A program made the translations under genes and the position numbers. This document shows positions 18,828 to 27,924 of a stretch of DNA of 64,000 nt, in pieces. This DNA comes from Oceanobacillus zhaokaii (GTDB lineage Bacteria > Bacillota > Bacilli > Bacillales > Amphibacillaceae), in NCBI RefSeq assembly GCF_003352005.1, contig NZ_CP024848.1:1249001-1313000 (forward strand). The letters run 5' to 3'. Numbering within the stretch: position 1 is the first letter of the stretch; every line of letters starts with the position of its first letter. Below the pieces are notes generated by a model that saw nothing but the letters and a program-made list of their open reading frames with translations, was not told the origin of the DNA and searched no databases.

Positions 18828-19880
18828 TTAGCGCACCTCATGATCCATATGCGCAAATCCAAGATTAGTATCTACCTCACCATAAATTCTCTTTTCCTGT
18901 ATGTCTTTTCCTTGAATCCATGTTGCAAAATCAAATTTGACTGGTTCTTGGTCTCCGCCAAGTGCAATCCACGCTTGTCTTTCTTTTGGCAAATAGACGG
19001 AAGTATGGATTGTTCCTGCCCAGCTTTTATATTCCTTGGAAAACACACCTTTATCGGTATCATTCATCATACGAAATGCTGTATATGCATCTGTTGCTCC
19101 ATCCTTTTGCTCTAAAATAGCATTTAAGCGTTTATGAGAGTCATCCAAATGACGGCGATTCTCGTCTGTCATGTCTTCAAAATGATTTGTGCATGCATTC
19201 GATTTACGCACCGAAACTAATCTTGGACTTGTTTCAATGATGTAGGTTTCTCCATTCGGGTCCAACACAATGTAGCTAAACGAATGACGGTGCGGAATCT
19301 CGTTTAGAAGAGCTTTTACTTCCTCCACATTTGCACAGTTTTCTAATATCATCCGACCGATCATCCAGCAAACGAATCCGTCACCGGGTTTCTTACGGTG
19401 AATTGCATTATAGCCCATCGCAAGTCCTTTTTCATTCATCCCGTCCATACGCCCGGTAATCCGTTGTGCAGGGCCGATACTAGCAAATCCAGTATCTGTC
19501 GGTTGAAAAATGCTGAACCGACCTTCATAGGTTTTCGGGTGAAAGTCATAATTTCGTACTAAGAAATCCTTTCCAGTAAAGATCGAACAGCCACTACGTT
19601 CAATTGCGATTCGGTAACCACCAAAATCACGTAAAATGTCCTGCATCGGCATCTTAAGCGCATCTTTCATTCCTTGAATTTCTTCCCACATACCGGGTGC
19701 AAATTTCATTAATGCATTTTTAGTTTCATTTTCATCGACCGAAAACTTCGGTTTCCTGAGCTTCCATATTCTTTCACGATTCAGAGTCGTTAATGAATCT
19801 CTTAATTGCTCCCCCTGCATGAATCCAAAATCATAATGACTGCCCCGAAATTGGATAATATCACTATAAATTCGTTTCAT
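18828..19880 (-). CDS. C45-family Ntn hydrolase (acyl-CoA:6-APA acyltransferase-like)
   Basis: A 350-residue protein of the autoprocessing acyltransferase/peptidase C45 group. Cys98 in RSGCSIF is the expected N-terminal nucleophile after self-cleavage, followed by the conserved LVRNYDFHP, and ITGRMDGMNEKGLAMGYN. In fungi the family makes penicillins; bacterial members are mostly uncharacterised amidases. The ATG at 19880 (MKRIYSDIIQ) is preferred since AAAAGG lies nine bases ahead and the paralogue at 39807-40865 starts at the same point. No signal peptide. It is a single gene between the BceAB terminator and a long palindrome. Confidence 0.82.
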   Translation of the reverse strand: MKRIYSDIIQFRGSHYDFGFMQGEQLRDSLTTLNRERIWKLRKPKFSVDENETKNALMKFAPGMWEEIQGMKDALKMPMQDILRDFGGYRIAIERSGCSIFTGKDFLVRNYDFHPKTYEGRFSIFQPTDTGFASIGPAQRITGRMDGMNEKGLAMGYNAIHRKKPGDGFVCWMIGRMILENCANVEEVKALLNEIPHRHSFSYIVLDPNGETYIIETSPRLVSVRKSNACTNHFEDMTDENRRHLDDSHKRLNAILEQKDGATDAYTAFRMMNDTDKGVFSKEYKSWAGTIHTSVYLPKERQAWIALGGDQEPVKFDFATWIQGKDIQEKRIYGEVDTNLGFAHMDHEVR

Positions 19881-20060
19881 TTCTCTCATCCTTTTTGTAT
19901 TCTTTAGGTTTCATTGTACAGGAAGTTGGCTGGGAGGGGAACGGATTGAATTGTGATTGGGAGAGTAGAAGGAGGTGGGCTGAAATATAGCGAAGCAAAA
20001 GACAAATTTCCGTACAAAATGAGGAAATTTACGGATAAGTAATAGCTAAATTTGTTAAAG

Positions 20061-20112
20061 AGATAAACCTGTATAACTGCAAATAAATTATTACAGTTAT
20101 ACAGGTTTATCT
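20061..20112. terminator. Long palindrome, probable terminator of the sucrose operon
   Basis: Perfect 19-bp inverted repeat AGATAAACCTGTATAACTG with its complement at 20094-20112 and a 14-base loop. On the minus strand it lies 126 bases past the scrK stop and is followed by CTTTAACAAATTT. The rest of 19881-20237 holds nothing else that I can support. Confidence 0.6.
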
Positions 20113-20237
20113 AAGAGTAAGTAAAATAATAAAGAGATTACTAATAAGGTACCACTATGCAATACTTTATTTTCTTCATCAGATTATAGATTGTTCAGGT
20201 TTTGCTTCATCGCCAGCATTAATGAGGGCAGAAGAGT

Positions 20238-21113
20238 TTATTGGCGGCTATTGGAATAGCCCCTATTAATCAGCTCCATGGCACCAATAACTCCTTGTTC
20301 GTCATTAAGTTCAGGTGCAACAATTAGCTCCTCGACAGGGCCAGCATCAAGATAGTCATTCATCTGTTCAGTGAAATATTGACGGATGAGCGGGTACAGT
20401 TTTTCCTGTCTCATAACACCGCCGCCCAAGATCATTTTTTCCGGCCTCAATATGACATAGTAATTCATAAGCGCTTGTGCTAGATAATAGGCTTCGATTT
20501 CCCAAACCTGATTATTGTCGACAAGCTCCGTTCCCGTCTTGCCATAACGTCTTTCAATCGCAAATCCGGATGCCATGCCTTCAATACAGGAACCATGGTA
20601 CGGACAGCAACCGTCAAATGAATCGTCTTTGTGTTTTTTAATAATAACATGACCCATTTCCGAGTGGTTCTTCCCCTGATAAATGCTGCCGTTTTGCACG
20701 AGACCCGCGCCAATTCCGGTCCCGACGGTAATATATAAACTGGTGTCAGCCCCACGTCCTGCGCCGTATTTATATTCTGCAAGGCAGGCAGCATTGACAT
20801 CCGTGTCCATAAAGACGGGTATGCTATAATTCGCTCTCAACTGCTCAAGCAGCGGGTAGTGCTTCCATTTGTCCTTCGGTGTATTCAAAAAACTGCCATA
20901 GGTTTCACTTTTTGTATCTAAGTCAATCGGACCAAACGAGGCAATGCCGAGTGCTTTGATGTCATACTTATCGAAAAAAAGCTTCACCTCTCTCAACGTT
21001 TCTTTCGGGTCTGTAGTAGGAACACTGACTTTATCGATTATGTTCCTGCTTGTTTCCTCACTTACAGCACAGACAAATTTTGTGCCGCCTGCTTCAATTC
21101 CGCCAATTTGCAT
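20238..21113 (-). CDS. scrK: Fructokinase, ROK family
   Basis: Phosphorylates the fructose released when sucrose-6-phosphate is cleaved. The 291-residue ROK protein has the ATP-binding motif GGIEAGGTKF at residues 4-13, catalytic DTDVNAA at about 103-109, and the ROK zinc site formed by His155 and CCPYHGSC at about 169-176. From memory it is close to B. subtilis YdhR/GmuE fructokinase. The sugar preference (fructose rather than mannose) is inferred from its place as last gene of the sucrose operon. It starts 13 bases after the EIIA gene. Confidence 0.92.
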   Translation of the reverse strand: MQIGGIEAGGTKFVCAVSEETSRNIIDKVSVPTTDPKETLREVKLFFDKYDIKALGIASFGPIDLDTKSETYGSFLNTPKDKWKHYPLLEQLRANYSIPVFMDTDVNAACLAEYKYGAGRGADTSLYITVGTGIGAGLVQNGSIYQGKNHSEMGHVIIKKHKDDSFDGCCPYHGSCIEGMASGFAIERRYGKTGTELVDNNQVWEIEAYYLAQALMNYYVILRPEKMILGGGVMRQEKLYPLIRQYFTEQMNDYLDAGPVEELIVAPELNDEQGVIGAMELINRGYSNSRQ

Positions 21114-21126
21114 ATCGTGCCTCTCC

Positions 21127-21621
21127 TTATTTATTTACTAACAGGATGGCGTCTTTTCCTGCCATAACCTGTTTTTTATTTTCTGCTTTAATCGAGCTAA
21201 AGGCGTCCGTGTTGGTAATAATGATAGGGATAATCGTCCCTGTTGCTCTTTCACGAATCATCTCCAGATTAAAGCTAAGCAGGTGATCACCCTGTTTCAC
21301 TTTCTTTCCTTCCTCAACATGGGCAGTAAATCCTTCTCCGTTCAGATTAACCGTATCGAGCCCGACATGAATTAAAATTTCAGCACCATTTTCTGCTTCG
21401 ATGCCAATTGCATGCTTTGTTGGAAACAACTGAATGATTTTCCCGTTAACAGGTGAAAAAATTTCACCAATTGAAGGATCGATTGCGATTCCATCTCCCA
21501 TCATTTTTTCAGCAAATACTGGGTCGGGGACTTTTTCCAGACCAATTAATTCACCGCTGACTGGTGCCAAAATCGTGATGTCTTTTATTGCCTCATTTTT
21601 CTTAAATAGATTTTTTAGCAT
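21127..21621 (-). CDS. PTS EIIA component, glucose type (Crr-like)
   Basis: A 164-residue stand-alone EIIA of the glucose superfamily. His85 in ILIHVGLDTV is the phosphorylated residue and His70 (FPTKHAIGI) its active-site partner. It passes phosphate from HPr to the EIIB domain of ScrA, whose own sequence lacks an EIIA domain. Having a dedicated EIIA inside the operon removes dependence on the EIIA of the glucose transporter. It lies 29 bases after scrB and 13 before scrK. Confidence 0.93.
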   Translation of the reverse strand: MLKNLFKKNEAIKDITILAPVSGELIGLEKVPDPVFAEKMMGDGIAIDPSIGEIFSPVNGKIIQLFPTKHAIGIEAENGAEILIHVGLDTVNLNGEGFTAHVEEGKKVKQGDHLLSFNLEMIRERATGTIIPIIITNTDAFSSIKAENKKQVMAGKDAILLVNK

Positions 21622-21650
21622 ATCTTCTCTCCTTTTCTATCATTTCTATC

Positions 21651-23099
21651 TTAATAGGTTGTAACGCGCTTCAAATCCCATTTTTGAATGTTCAATGTGG
21701 CACTTCCATCTTCTATATGCAGCAAAATCACATTGTTATCGTCAAAAACTCTTGATGTGAAAACCTCTTCTCCGTTGTTAAGAAAAAGTTCAATTGAGGA
21801 GGTATCTTTGAATATATGAATGCTTCTCAGTTCCTTTAATTTACAATGCCTTACTTCCATTAGCCCTGGCTTTGAAAAATGCTTTCTTTGGAAGGTAAAT
21901 AACTGCTCCTTTCGATAGTAAATCAGTTTGGATTCTCCAATTTCAATCGTCAAACAGTCTGTATCGAAACTGTTAAAGTCGACGATCATTTCAAAAACAA
22001 GTTCCTGAAAACGTAACGCCTTGTGCTTTTCAAGGCGGGTATTCTCAAACTTGATTTCTTTACCTCGAAGGGACTTTAGTTCTTCAACAGGGTGCTGCAG
22101 CAATTTTCCATTTTTCCACTTAAGTTCGCGAGGCAGGGTTAGCGCGTGAACCCACTCATATTTTGTTGTAGGCTGCTGTGAATTCTCATCTTCGGCATTG
22201 CCCATCCAGCCAAATACAAGCCTTCTTCCATTTGGTCCTGAAGTAGTTTGTGGAGCATAAAAATCAAACCCGCGATCCATTTCTCTAAAGGGACCGTGCT
22301 GAAAAATTTCCTCTCTATCGTTTATTTTTCCCGAAAAGTAGCCAGTCTGAAACACATTCTGGTATTCGTAGCCTTTTGCCTCAATCCCTTGAGGACAAAC
22401 CATTAAAATATCTGTTCCGCCGAGTTCAAAAAAATCAGGGCATTCCCACATATAACCAAACGCCCCAAGGCCATTCTTTCCGCTTCCTGCAAGCGTACCA
22501 TGGAAATTCCAATCATATAGATTATTGGATGTGTAATACACCGCTTCTCCTGTACCAGCATCCGTTTGCGCGCCGAGCACCATATACCATTTATTGTTTT
22601 TCCGGAAAACTTTTGGATCCCGAAAATGAGCAGTATAGCCATCTGGCACATTTATCACAGGACCTTTCTTTTCAAAATGGATACCGTCCTTCGATACAGC
22701 CAGGCACTGATAGGAATCACGTTTCCCATTTTCATCTTTCACGTTTCCTGTGTAAAACACATACATCTGGTCTTCAAAAACAACTGCACTGCCTGAATAA
22801 CATCCGTTCTTGTCGTACCACTCGCCAGGCGCTAAGATGATAGGGGCTTCTTTCCAGTGAACAAGATCCGTCGATACAGAATGTCCCCAGAACTTGGAAC
22901 CATGTGCTGTTGCAAAGGGATTCCACTGGTAAAAAATATGATACTCTCCCCGATAATAAACAAACCCATTCGGATCATTCAACAATCCGACAGATGGCAT
23001 CAAATGGTAGTACAAGCGATAGGGATCGCTTGCTACCAAGGGTTGATGTTTTTCCACTAAAAAATTTACTCTATCCAAAATTTCCTTTGAATTTATCAT
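21651..23099 (-). CDS. scrB: Sucrose-6-phosphate hydrolase (GH32)
   Basis: Cuts sucrose-6-phosphate to glucose-6-phosphate and fructose in the cytoplasm. The 482-residue GH32 enzyme has the nucleophile motif LLNDPNG (Asp42), the transition-state motif FRDPKVF (Asp161) and the acid/base motif WECPDF (Glu219), followed by the C-terminal beta-sandwich. No signal peptide, which fits an intracellular phospho-sugar enzyme and not a secreted invertase. Starts 14 bases after scrA. Confidence 0.95.
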   Translation of the reverse strand: MINSKEILDRVNFLVEKHQPLVASDPYRLYYHLMPSVGLLNDPNGFVYYRGEYHIFYQWNPFATAHGSKFWGHSVSTDLVHWKEAPIILAPGEWYDKNGCYSGSAVVFEDQMYVFYTGNVKDENGKRDSYQCLAVSKDGIHFEKKGPVINVPDGYTAHFRDPKVFRKNNKWYMVLGAQTDAGTGEAVYYTSNNLYDWNFHGTLAGSGKNGLGAFGYMWECPDFFELGGTDILMVCPQGIEAKGYEYQNVFQTGYFSGKINDREEIFQHGPFREMDRGFDFYAPQTTSGPNGRRLVFGWMGNAEDENSQQPTTKYEWVHALTLPRELKWKNGKLLQHPVEELKSLRGKEIKFENTRLEKHKALRFQELVFEMIVDFNSFDTDCLTIEIGESKLIYYRKEQLFTFQRKHFSKPGLMEVRHCKLKELRSIHIFKDTSSIELFLNNGEEVFTSRVFDDNNVILLHIEDGSATLNIQKWDLKRVTTY

Positions 23100-23113
23100 A
23101 AAACTCTCCTACT

Positions 23114-24535
23114 TTACTTTGTTTCTGGTGATTTTACTTCTTTTAGCATCTTATCGGTAAATCCGAAGAACCAGGTTAAAACAAAAGCGATTGCAATTGC
23201 TGTTATATTAACAAATAGATATTGAAAAAACTGTCCATTCAGATACAAAAGGCTACCTGGAATAGCAGTCACGGCCATACCTGTTCCGGCGAGCTCCATG
23301 ATTGACGCTAAGAAACCACCGACTGCTCCACCAACAAGTCCCATGAGGAACGGTTTGAAGTAGCGTAAGTTTACACCAAATATCGCCGGTTCCGTAATTC
23401 CAAGAAGGGCAGAAAGGGATGATGGAAATGCCAAGGCCTTCAGTTTTCCAGATTTTGTTTTCAACGCCACGGCCAATGTTGCCCCGCCTTGAGCTGCAAC
23501 GGCACAGGATACAATCGCATTATATGGGTTGTTACCAAGCGCTTCAAGGAGTTGAATTTCAAGGAAGTTGAACACATGGTGAACACCCGTTACAACAATT
23601 AGCTGATTAAGTCCGCCCAAGATTATTCCAGAGAGTCCAAACGGCAAGCCGAGAACGGCCACAACTGCATCGAGCAATAGACCTTCAACCGAATGGAAGA
23701 CTGGTCCAATCACGAATAATGACAGTGTAATCATAACCAACAATGTGACAAATGGTGTTACGAGCAAATCCAGAACATCCGGTGTCTTTTTTCTTACCCA
23801 GCGTTCTACCTTAGCACCAATAAATCCTGCTATAAACGCCGGAAGCACGGATCCTTGGTAACCAACTACAGGAATTAAGCCGAAGAACATAATTGGCTCT
23901 GCGGCTTGGCTAGCTACTGCATAGGCATTGGGCAAAGCCGGGCTGACAAGCATTAATCCCAGAACCAGACCAATAATCGGACTACCGCCAAATACTCTGA
24001 ATGCAGACCAAGCAACTAGCGCTGGCAGGAAGGCAAATGCTGTATCCGTTAACACTTGGGTGAATAATAAAAAGTTCTGTGAGATATCATCAGGTGTCAT
24101 GCCGAATAAGGCAAGGATGTTTTCCTGCATAAGTAATCCGCGAACTCCCATGAACAATCCGGTTGCAACGAGTACCGGGATAATTGGAACAAAGACATCA
24201 CCAAATGTTCGGATGGCCCGCTGGAACTTGCTTCCACTTTGTGCTGCTTTTGAACTCTGCTCAGATTTAGTCATAGAATTGAGACCAAGTTTTTCCGCTT
24301 CTTCAAACATCTGATTAACCGTACCAGTTCCAAAAATTACTTGGTATTGGCCGGAATTAAAGAAAGCACCTTTTACTTTATCAATATTTTCCACTTGGTC
24401 CTTCTCAATCTTTTCTTTGTCATTCACAATAAACCTGAGTCGTGTTGCACAGTGAGTGACAGAGGAAATATTATCCTCTCCGCCAATTGCAGCAATCAAC
24501 TCCTCGACAATCCTACTATTCTTGTTATCTGACAT
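23114..24535 (-). CDS. scrA: PTS sucrose transporter, EIIBC
   Basis: Imports sucrose and phosphorylates it. The 473-residue protein has an N-terminal EIIB domain (Cys29 in THCATRLRF is the phospho-site) and a membrane EIIC domain from about residue 105, with the glucose-superfamily motif GITEPAIFGVNLRYFKP at about 376-392. No EIIA domain is attached; the operon supplies one separately. The ribosome binding site is AAAAGGAGTG. Two LacI-type operators and a cre sit between this gene and scrR upstream. Confidence 0.95.
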   Translation of the reverse strand: MSDNKNSRIVEELIAAIGGEDNISSVTHCATRLRFIVNDKEKIEKDQVENIDKVKGAFFNSGQYQVIFGTGTVNQMFEEAEKLGLNSMTKSEQSSKAAQSGSKFQRAIRTFGDVFVPIIPVLVATGLFMGVRGLLMQENILALFGMTPDDISQNFLLFTQVLTDTAFAFLPALVAWSAFRVFGGSPIIGLVLGLMLVSPALPNAYAVASQAAEPIMFFGLIPVVGYQGSVLPAFIAGFIGAKVERWVRKKTPDVLDLLVTPFVTLLVMITLSLFVIGPVFHSVEGLLLDAVVAVLGLPFGLSGIILGGLNQLIVVTGVHHVFNFLEIQLLEALGNNPYNAIVSCAVAAQGGATLAVALKTKSGKLKALAFPSSLSALLGITEPAIFGVNLRYFKPFLMGLVGGAVGGFLASIMELAGTGMAVTAIPGSLLYLNGQFFQYLFVNITAIAIAFVLTWFFGFTDKMLKEVKSPETK

Positions 24536-24579
24536 TCAATTCACTCCTTTTCTCCTAATATATTAGCTTATGCGATTTT

Positions 24580-24597
24580 TATGGAATCGATTCCATA
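24580..24597. promoter_or_regulatory. ScrR-type operator 1
   Basis: Perfect 18-bp palindrome TATGGAATCGATTCCATA with the central CG of LacI/GalR operators, 45 bases before the scrA start. Confidence 0.8.
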
Positions 24598-24721
24598 ATT
24601 AGCAAACTGAACTTCAGATAGAAATTATCCTCTGCCAATTTAAGCAGTTAATAACTGGACGTTTATTGCAAGGAATGAATCAATGATTATCATCCTTGCA
24701 AACTCCGCTGCTTTTTTGATA

Positions 24722-24739
24722 TGTGGAATCGATCCCACA
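24722..24739. promoter_or_regulatory. ScrR-type operator 2
   Basis: 18-bp near-palindrome TGTGGAATCGATCCCACA sharing the core GGAATCGATNCC with operator 1; the 142-base centre-to-centre distance would allow a repressor loop. Confidence 0.7.
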
Positions 24740-24757
24740 ATGAGTATATAATATAGA

Positions 24758-24771
24758 TGAAATCGATTTCA
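24758..24771. promoter_or_regulatory. Catabolite-responsive element (cre) candidate
   Basis: TGAAATCGATTTCA is a perfect palindrome and matches the Bacillus cre consensus TGWAANCGNTNWCA at every position. It lies just after the scrR stop and ahead of scrA, so CcpA control is likely; it could also be a third ScrR operator. Confidence 0.7.
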
Positions 24772-24777
24772 CCAATA

Positions 24778-25770
24778 TTATATACTCGTTCTTTCAATTA
24801 GTCTATAGTCCAGTACAATTTTTTCGGAATGATTTTTCGAGTGCATGTAATTGATTAGCTGTATGGCGGCTTGCTCGCCTGCCTTTTCATTTTGAAAATC
24901 AACAGTCGTGAGCGGTGGATCCAGATACTGAGCAATTTCAGATGCCCCAAAACCGGCAACGGCCATGTCTTCTGGTACATGTATACCTTGTTTTTTCAAA
25001 TAACTTATTGCACCAATCGCCAGCCTATCGGTAACAGCGATTAAAGCCGTAGGAATTTTATTCGAGGAACGGCTGTTCGACAGGATTTTTTCTATTGCAA
25101 CATGACCGGATTCAATATCAAAAATTCCTTTTTCCAACCATGCTTCGCTTACTTCTAATTGATGGGCTGCCATTTCGTGAAGGAACCCCTTTTTCCTCAT
25201 ACCAACGGCCTGGTCCGTCTCGTCGACGCCAATGAATGCAATGCGCTCATGGCCCTTGTCAATCAGCAAAGATGTCAGCTCACGGGAGGCATGATAGTCA
25301 TCATAGGTTACCGACATCACCCCGTCGATCGACTGGCCAACCATCACGAGGGGGACGTTGATTTCGTTAATTTTTTCCAGAAGCTTAGGTTCCGTATTCG
25401 TCGCAATCAGAACAATTCCATCGACTCTTCGCACTTTCAGAAGGTCCAGATATTCCATTTCCTTCTCCCTGTTTAAGTTGGTATTCGCAAGCAGAATTTC
25501 ATAGCCTAGCTTGGAAAATTCTTTCCCAAGACCTGTTACGATTTTGCTTGATGTCTCAGTCTGAATCGTGGGTAAAATGACGCCAACGATTTTTGTTTTT
25601 TTCGTCCTTAACGATTTCGCGTGCTGGCTTGGCGTGTATTTCGTTTCCTCAATCACCTTTTCAACGCGCATTCTAGCATCCTCGCTGACATATCCCGAAT
25701 TGTTCAGCACTCGCGACACCGTCGATCTCGATACTTTCGCCATCTCAGCAATATCCTTAATCGTAACCAA
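24778..25770 (-). CDS. scrR: LacI/GalR family repressor of the sucrose operon
   Basis: A 330-residue regulator. The N-terminal helix-turn-helix reads TIKDIAEMAKVSRSTVSRVL, with the hinge helix around residues 46-56, then a periplasmic-binding-protein-like sugar domain. The TTG at 25770 is used because GGAGGG ends seven bases before it; the longer frame starts inside that site. It lies upstream of scrA in the same direction with palindromic operators in between, as in other sucrose PTS operons, so sucrose or its phosphate or fructose is the likely inducer. Confidence 0.92.
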   Translation of the reverse strand: MVTIKDIAEMAKVSRSTVSRVLNNSGYVSEDARMRVEKVIEETKYTPSQHAKSLRTKKTKIVGVILPTIQTETSSKIVTGLGKEFSKLGYEILLANTNLNREKEMEYLDLLKVRRVDGIVLIATNTEPKLLEKINEINVPLVMVGQSIDGVMSVTYDDYHASRELTSLLIDKGHERIAFIGVDETDQAVGMRKKGFLHEMAAHQLEVSEAWLEKGIFDIESGHVAIEKILSNSRSSNKIPTALIAVTDRLAIGAISYLKKQGIHVPEDMAVAGFGASEIAQYLDPPLTTVDFQNEKAGEQAAIQLINYMHSKNHSEKIVLDYRLIERTSI

Positions 25771-26052
25771 ATCCAAACCCTCCAATCTTTTTATATATTT
25801 TTTTCATAGGGAAGCCTCGGTTATTCGAAAAGATAAACCGCAATCATCTTCGGTTAATATCTTTATGAAGTCCATATTATCATCTTTATTAATTTCTTGA
25901 AATACATTCTACTTCGAACATAGATTTCATTCTATTTCTACTCCAAAAATAAAAAATAATCCAATTCGGGCTATAAAGGACACTTTTGCATAACTTTGAT
26001 ATTGTACCCTCAGAATCATAGGATAAAAAATTCAAATTATTATAAAAAAGGG
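25771..26052. other. AT-rich spacer, no gene seen
   Basis: Divergent spacer between scrR (minus) and the small zinc-ribbon gene (plus). It should hold the scrR promoter, but I cannot pick one with confidence. Confidence 0.4.
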
Positions 26053-26081
26053 TTGCATAATTACAACTAATCACATATACT
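26053..26081 (+). promoter_or_regulatory. Sigma-A type promoter for the zinc-ribbon gene (and perhaps aceBA)
   Basis: TTGCAT (26053-26058), 17-base spacer, TATACT (26076-26081). The first start codon is 57 bases past the -10 box. Confidence 0.7.
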
Positions 26082-26138
26082 GTTCTATAACAACAATTAA
26101 ATGATAATTCTGTTATACAAAAGAAAGGAGGAAACAAA

Positions 26139-26243
26139 ATGGAACAATATCAAAGTGTATCTTGTCCAGAATGTGGGGAAGAAGTAGATCCAAGGAGTTA
26201 TACAATGGAATGTGATTATTGCCTATCGAAAAAGGAAGACTAA
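26139..26243 (+). CDS. Small zinc-ribbon protein, YhfH-like (34 residues)
   Basis: A 34-residue protein with two CXXC pairs, CPECGEEVD and CDYCLSKKED, separated by 13 residues. The overall form (CxxCG, acidic stretch, Tyr, CxxC, charged end) resembles the YhfH family of Bacillus, whose function is unknown. A strong AAAGGAGG ribosome binding site is seven bases from the ATG and a clear promoter lies upstream, so expression is likely high. TAATTTTTTTGG after the stop has a T run without an obvious stem, so transcription may continue into aceB 79 bases later. Confidence 0.75.
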   Translation: MEQYQSVSCPECGEEVDPRSYTMECDYCLSKKED

Positions 26244-26322
26244 TTTTTTTGGTTTAACTGTTATATATCAGTGATTAAATAATATGGCTATATTATAACA
26301 ATAATTGGGAGTGGTTATCGAA

Positions 26323-27924
26323 ATGCTGATGAAAAGTGAGACAGTAAAGATTAAGCACGATAGGAAATATGAGAATCTTCTAACCCCTGAGGTGCTGGTT
26401 TTCCTCGAAAAGCTCCATCATCACTTTGATGATCGGCGGCGAAATTTATTGGAAATCAGGAAACAGAACCAGCAAAAACTAAAGGAAGGCCAAAAGCTGG
26501 ATTTCCTGACCGAGACAAAGAACATAAGGGAGGATAACTGGACGATCGAAAGCATTCCAGAGGATTTACAGGATCGCAGAGTGGAAATTACCGGACCGGT
26601 TGACCGTAAGATGATCATCAATGCATTAAATTCAGGTGCAAAGACCTTTATGGCCGATTTTGAGGACGCAACATCACCAACCTGGGAAAATGTGATGGAT
26701 GGCCAGCTTAACTTACGGGATGCCATTAGACGGGAAATAGATTTTAAAGCATCAAACGGAAAAAATTATCGCCTCAATGAAAAGACAGCTGTATTAATTG
26801 TCAGACCCCGTGGATGGCATTTGGAGGAACATCATATAGAGGTGAATGGCCAATCGATGGCAGCAAGTCTTGTAGATTTTGGACTTTATTTTTATCATAA
26901 TGCGCAAGAATTGCTGGCAAGAGGGTCTGGTCCCTATTTTTATCTTCCAAAATTAGAAAGTCATCTGGAGGCAAGACTTTGGAATGATATTTTCGTATTT
27001 TCTCAAAAGGCACTTGGTATTCCACAGCGGACAATCAAGGCGACAGTACTAATTGAGACGATCACTGCAGCATTTGAAATGGATGAAATCCTTTATGAAT
27101 TAAAAGAACACTCAGCAGGGCTTAATTGTGGCAGATGGGATTATATTTTCAGCTACATTAAAAAATTCCAAATTGACCCGGAAGTAATTCTGCCTGACAG
27201 ATCCACGGTAACGATGGAGGTGCCATTTATGCGTTCCTATTCGCTTCTCGTAATTAAAACCTGTCACCGACGGAATGCACCGGCAATTGGAGGGATGGCA
27301 GCACAGATACCAGTTAAAAACGATGTGCAGGCGAATAAGGCAGCTTTCGAAAAAGTCGCTACCGATAAGGAAAGAGAAGTCAATGACGGCCATGATGGCA
27401 CATGGGTGGCACATCCAGGAATGGTACAGTTTGTAACAGATATTTTTGATAAGGGCATGGCAGCACCGAATCAGATTTCCAAAAAAAGGGAGGATGTGGA
27501 CGTTTCAGCACAAGACCTTGTCCGTGTTCCGGAAGGAGAAATAACAGAAGGAGGTCTTCGGACGAATATCAATGTCGGTATCCAGTATATTGCGGCATGG
27601 CTTTCGGGCAGGGGAGCTGTACCAATAAATAATTTGATGGAAGATGCAGCAACAGCGGAAATTTCACGGGCACAGGTATGGCAATGGATTAAACATCCAA
27701 AAGGTATATTATCAGATGGCAGGAAAATCACGATAGAACTTGCAGAAGCAATGATCAAGGAAGAAATGAAAAAGATGGAAACACAGTTTGGGGCAGATTT
27801 ATTTGAAAAAGGGAATTTTGAAAAAGCTGCAGAGATATTTCAGGATCTGATCAAACAGGATGAATTTGCTGAGTTTTTAACCATACCTGCATATGGACAA
27901 TTAATCAAAGGGGGAAATGCGTAA
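26323..27924 (+). CDS. aceB: Malate synthase A
   Basis: Condenses glyoxylate with acetyl-CoA to malate in the glyoxylate shunt. The 533-residue protein has the malate synthase signature [15 protein letters not shown] at about residues 264-278, then [28 protein letters not shown] precedes the ATG at 26323 (a second ATG is at 26329; a TTG at 26305 would lie in the ribosome binding site). Its stop overlaps the aceA start (TAATG). Bacillus subtilis lacks this shunt; here it would allow growth on acetate or fatty acids. Confidence 0.93.
   Translation: MLMKSETVKIKHDRKYENLLTPEVLVFLEKLHHHFDDRRRNLLEIRKQNQQKLKEGQKLDFLTETKNIREDNWTIESIPEDLQDRRVEITGPVDRKMIINALNSGAKTFMADFEDATSPTWENVMDGQLNLRDAIRREIDFKASNGKNYRLNEKTAVLIVRPRGWHLEEHHIEVNGQSMAASLVDFGLYFYHNAQELLARGSGPYFYLPKLESHLEARLWNDIFVFSQKALGIPQRTIKATVLIETITAAFEMDEILYELKEHSAGLNCGRWDYIFSYIKKFQIDPEVILPDRSTVTMEVPFMRSYSLLVIKTCHRRNAPAIGGMAAQIPVKNDVQANKAAFEKVATDKEREVNDGHDGTWVAHPGMVQFVTDIFDKGMAAPNQISKKREDVDVSAQDLVRVPEGEITEGGLRTNINVGIQYIAAWLSGRGAVPINNLMEDAATAEISRAQVWQWIKHPKGILSDGRKITIELAEAMIKEEMKKMETQFGADLFEKGNFEKAAEIFQDLIKQDEFAEFLTIPAYGQLIKGGNA

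Noticed and set aside
22376..22840. 154-codon plus-strand frame inside scrB
   Set aside because: Antisense to the GH32 gene, whose catalytic motifs are intact on the other strand.
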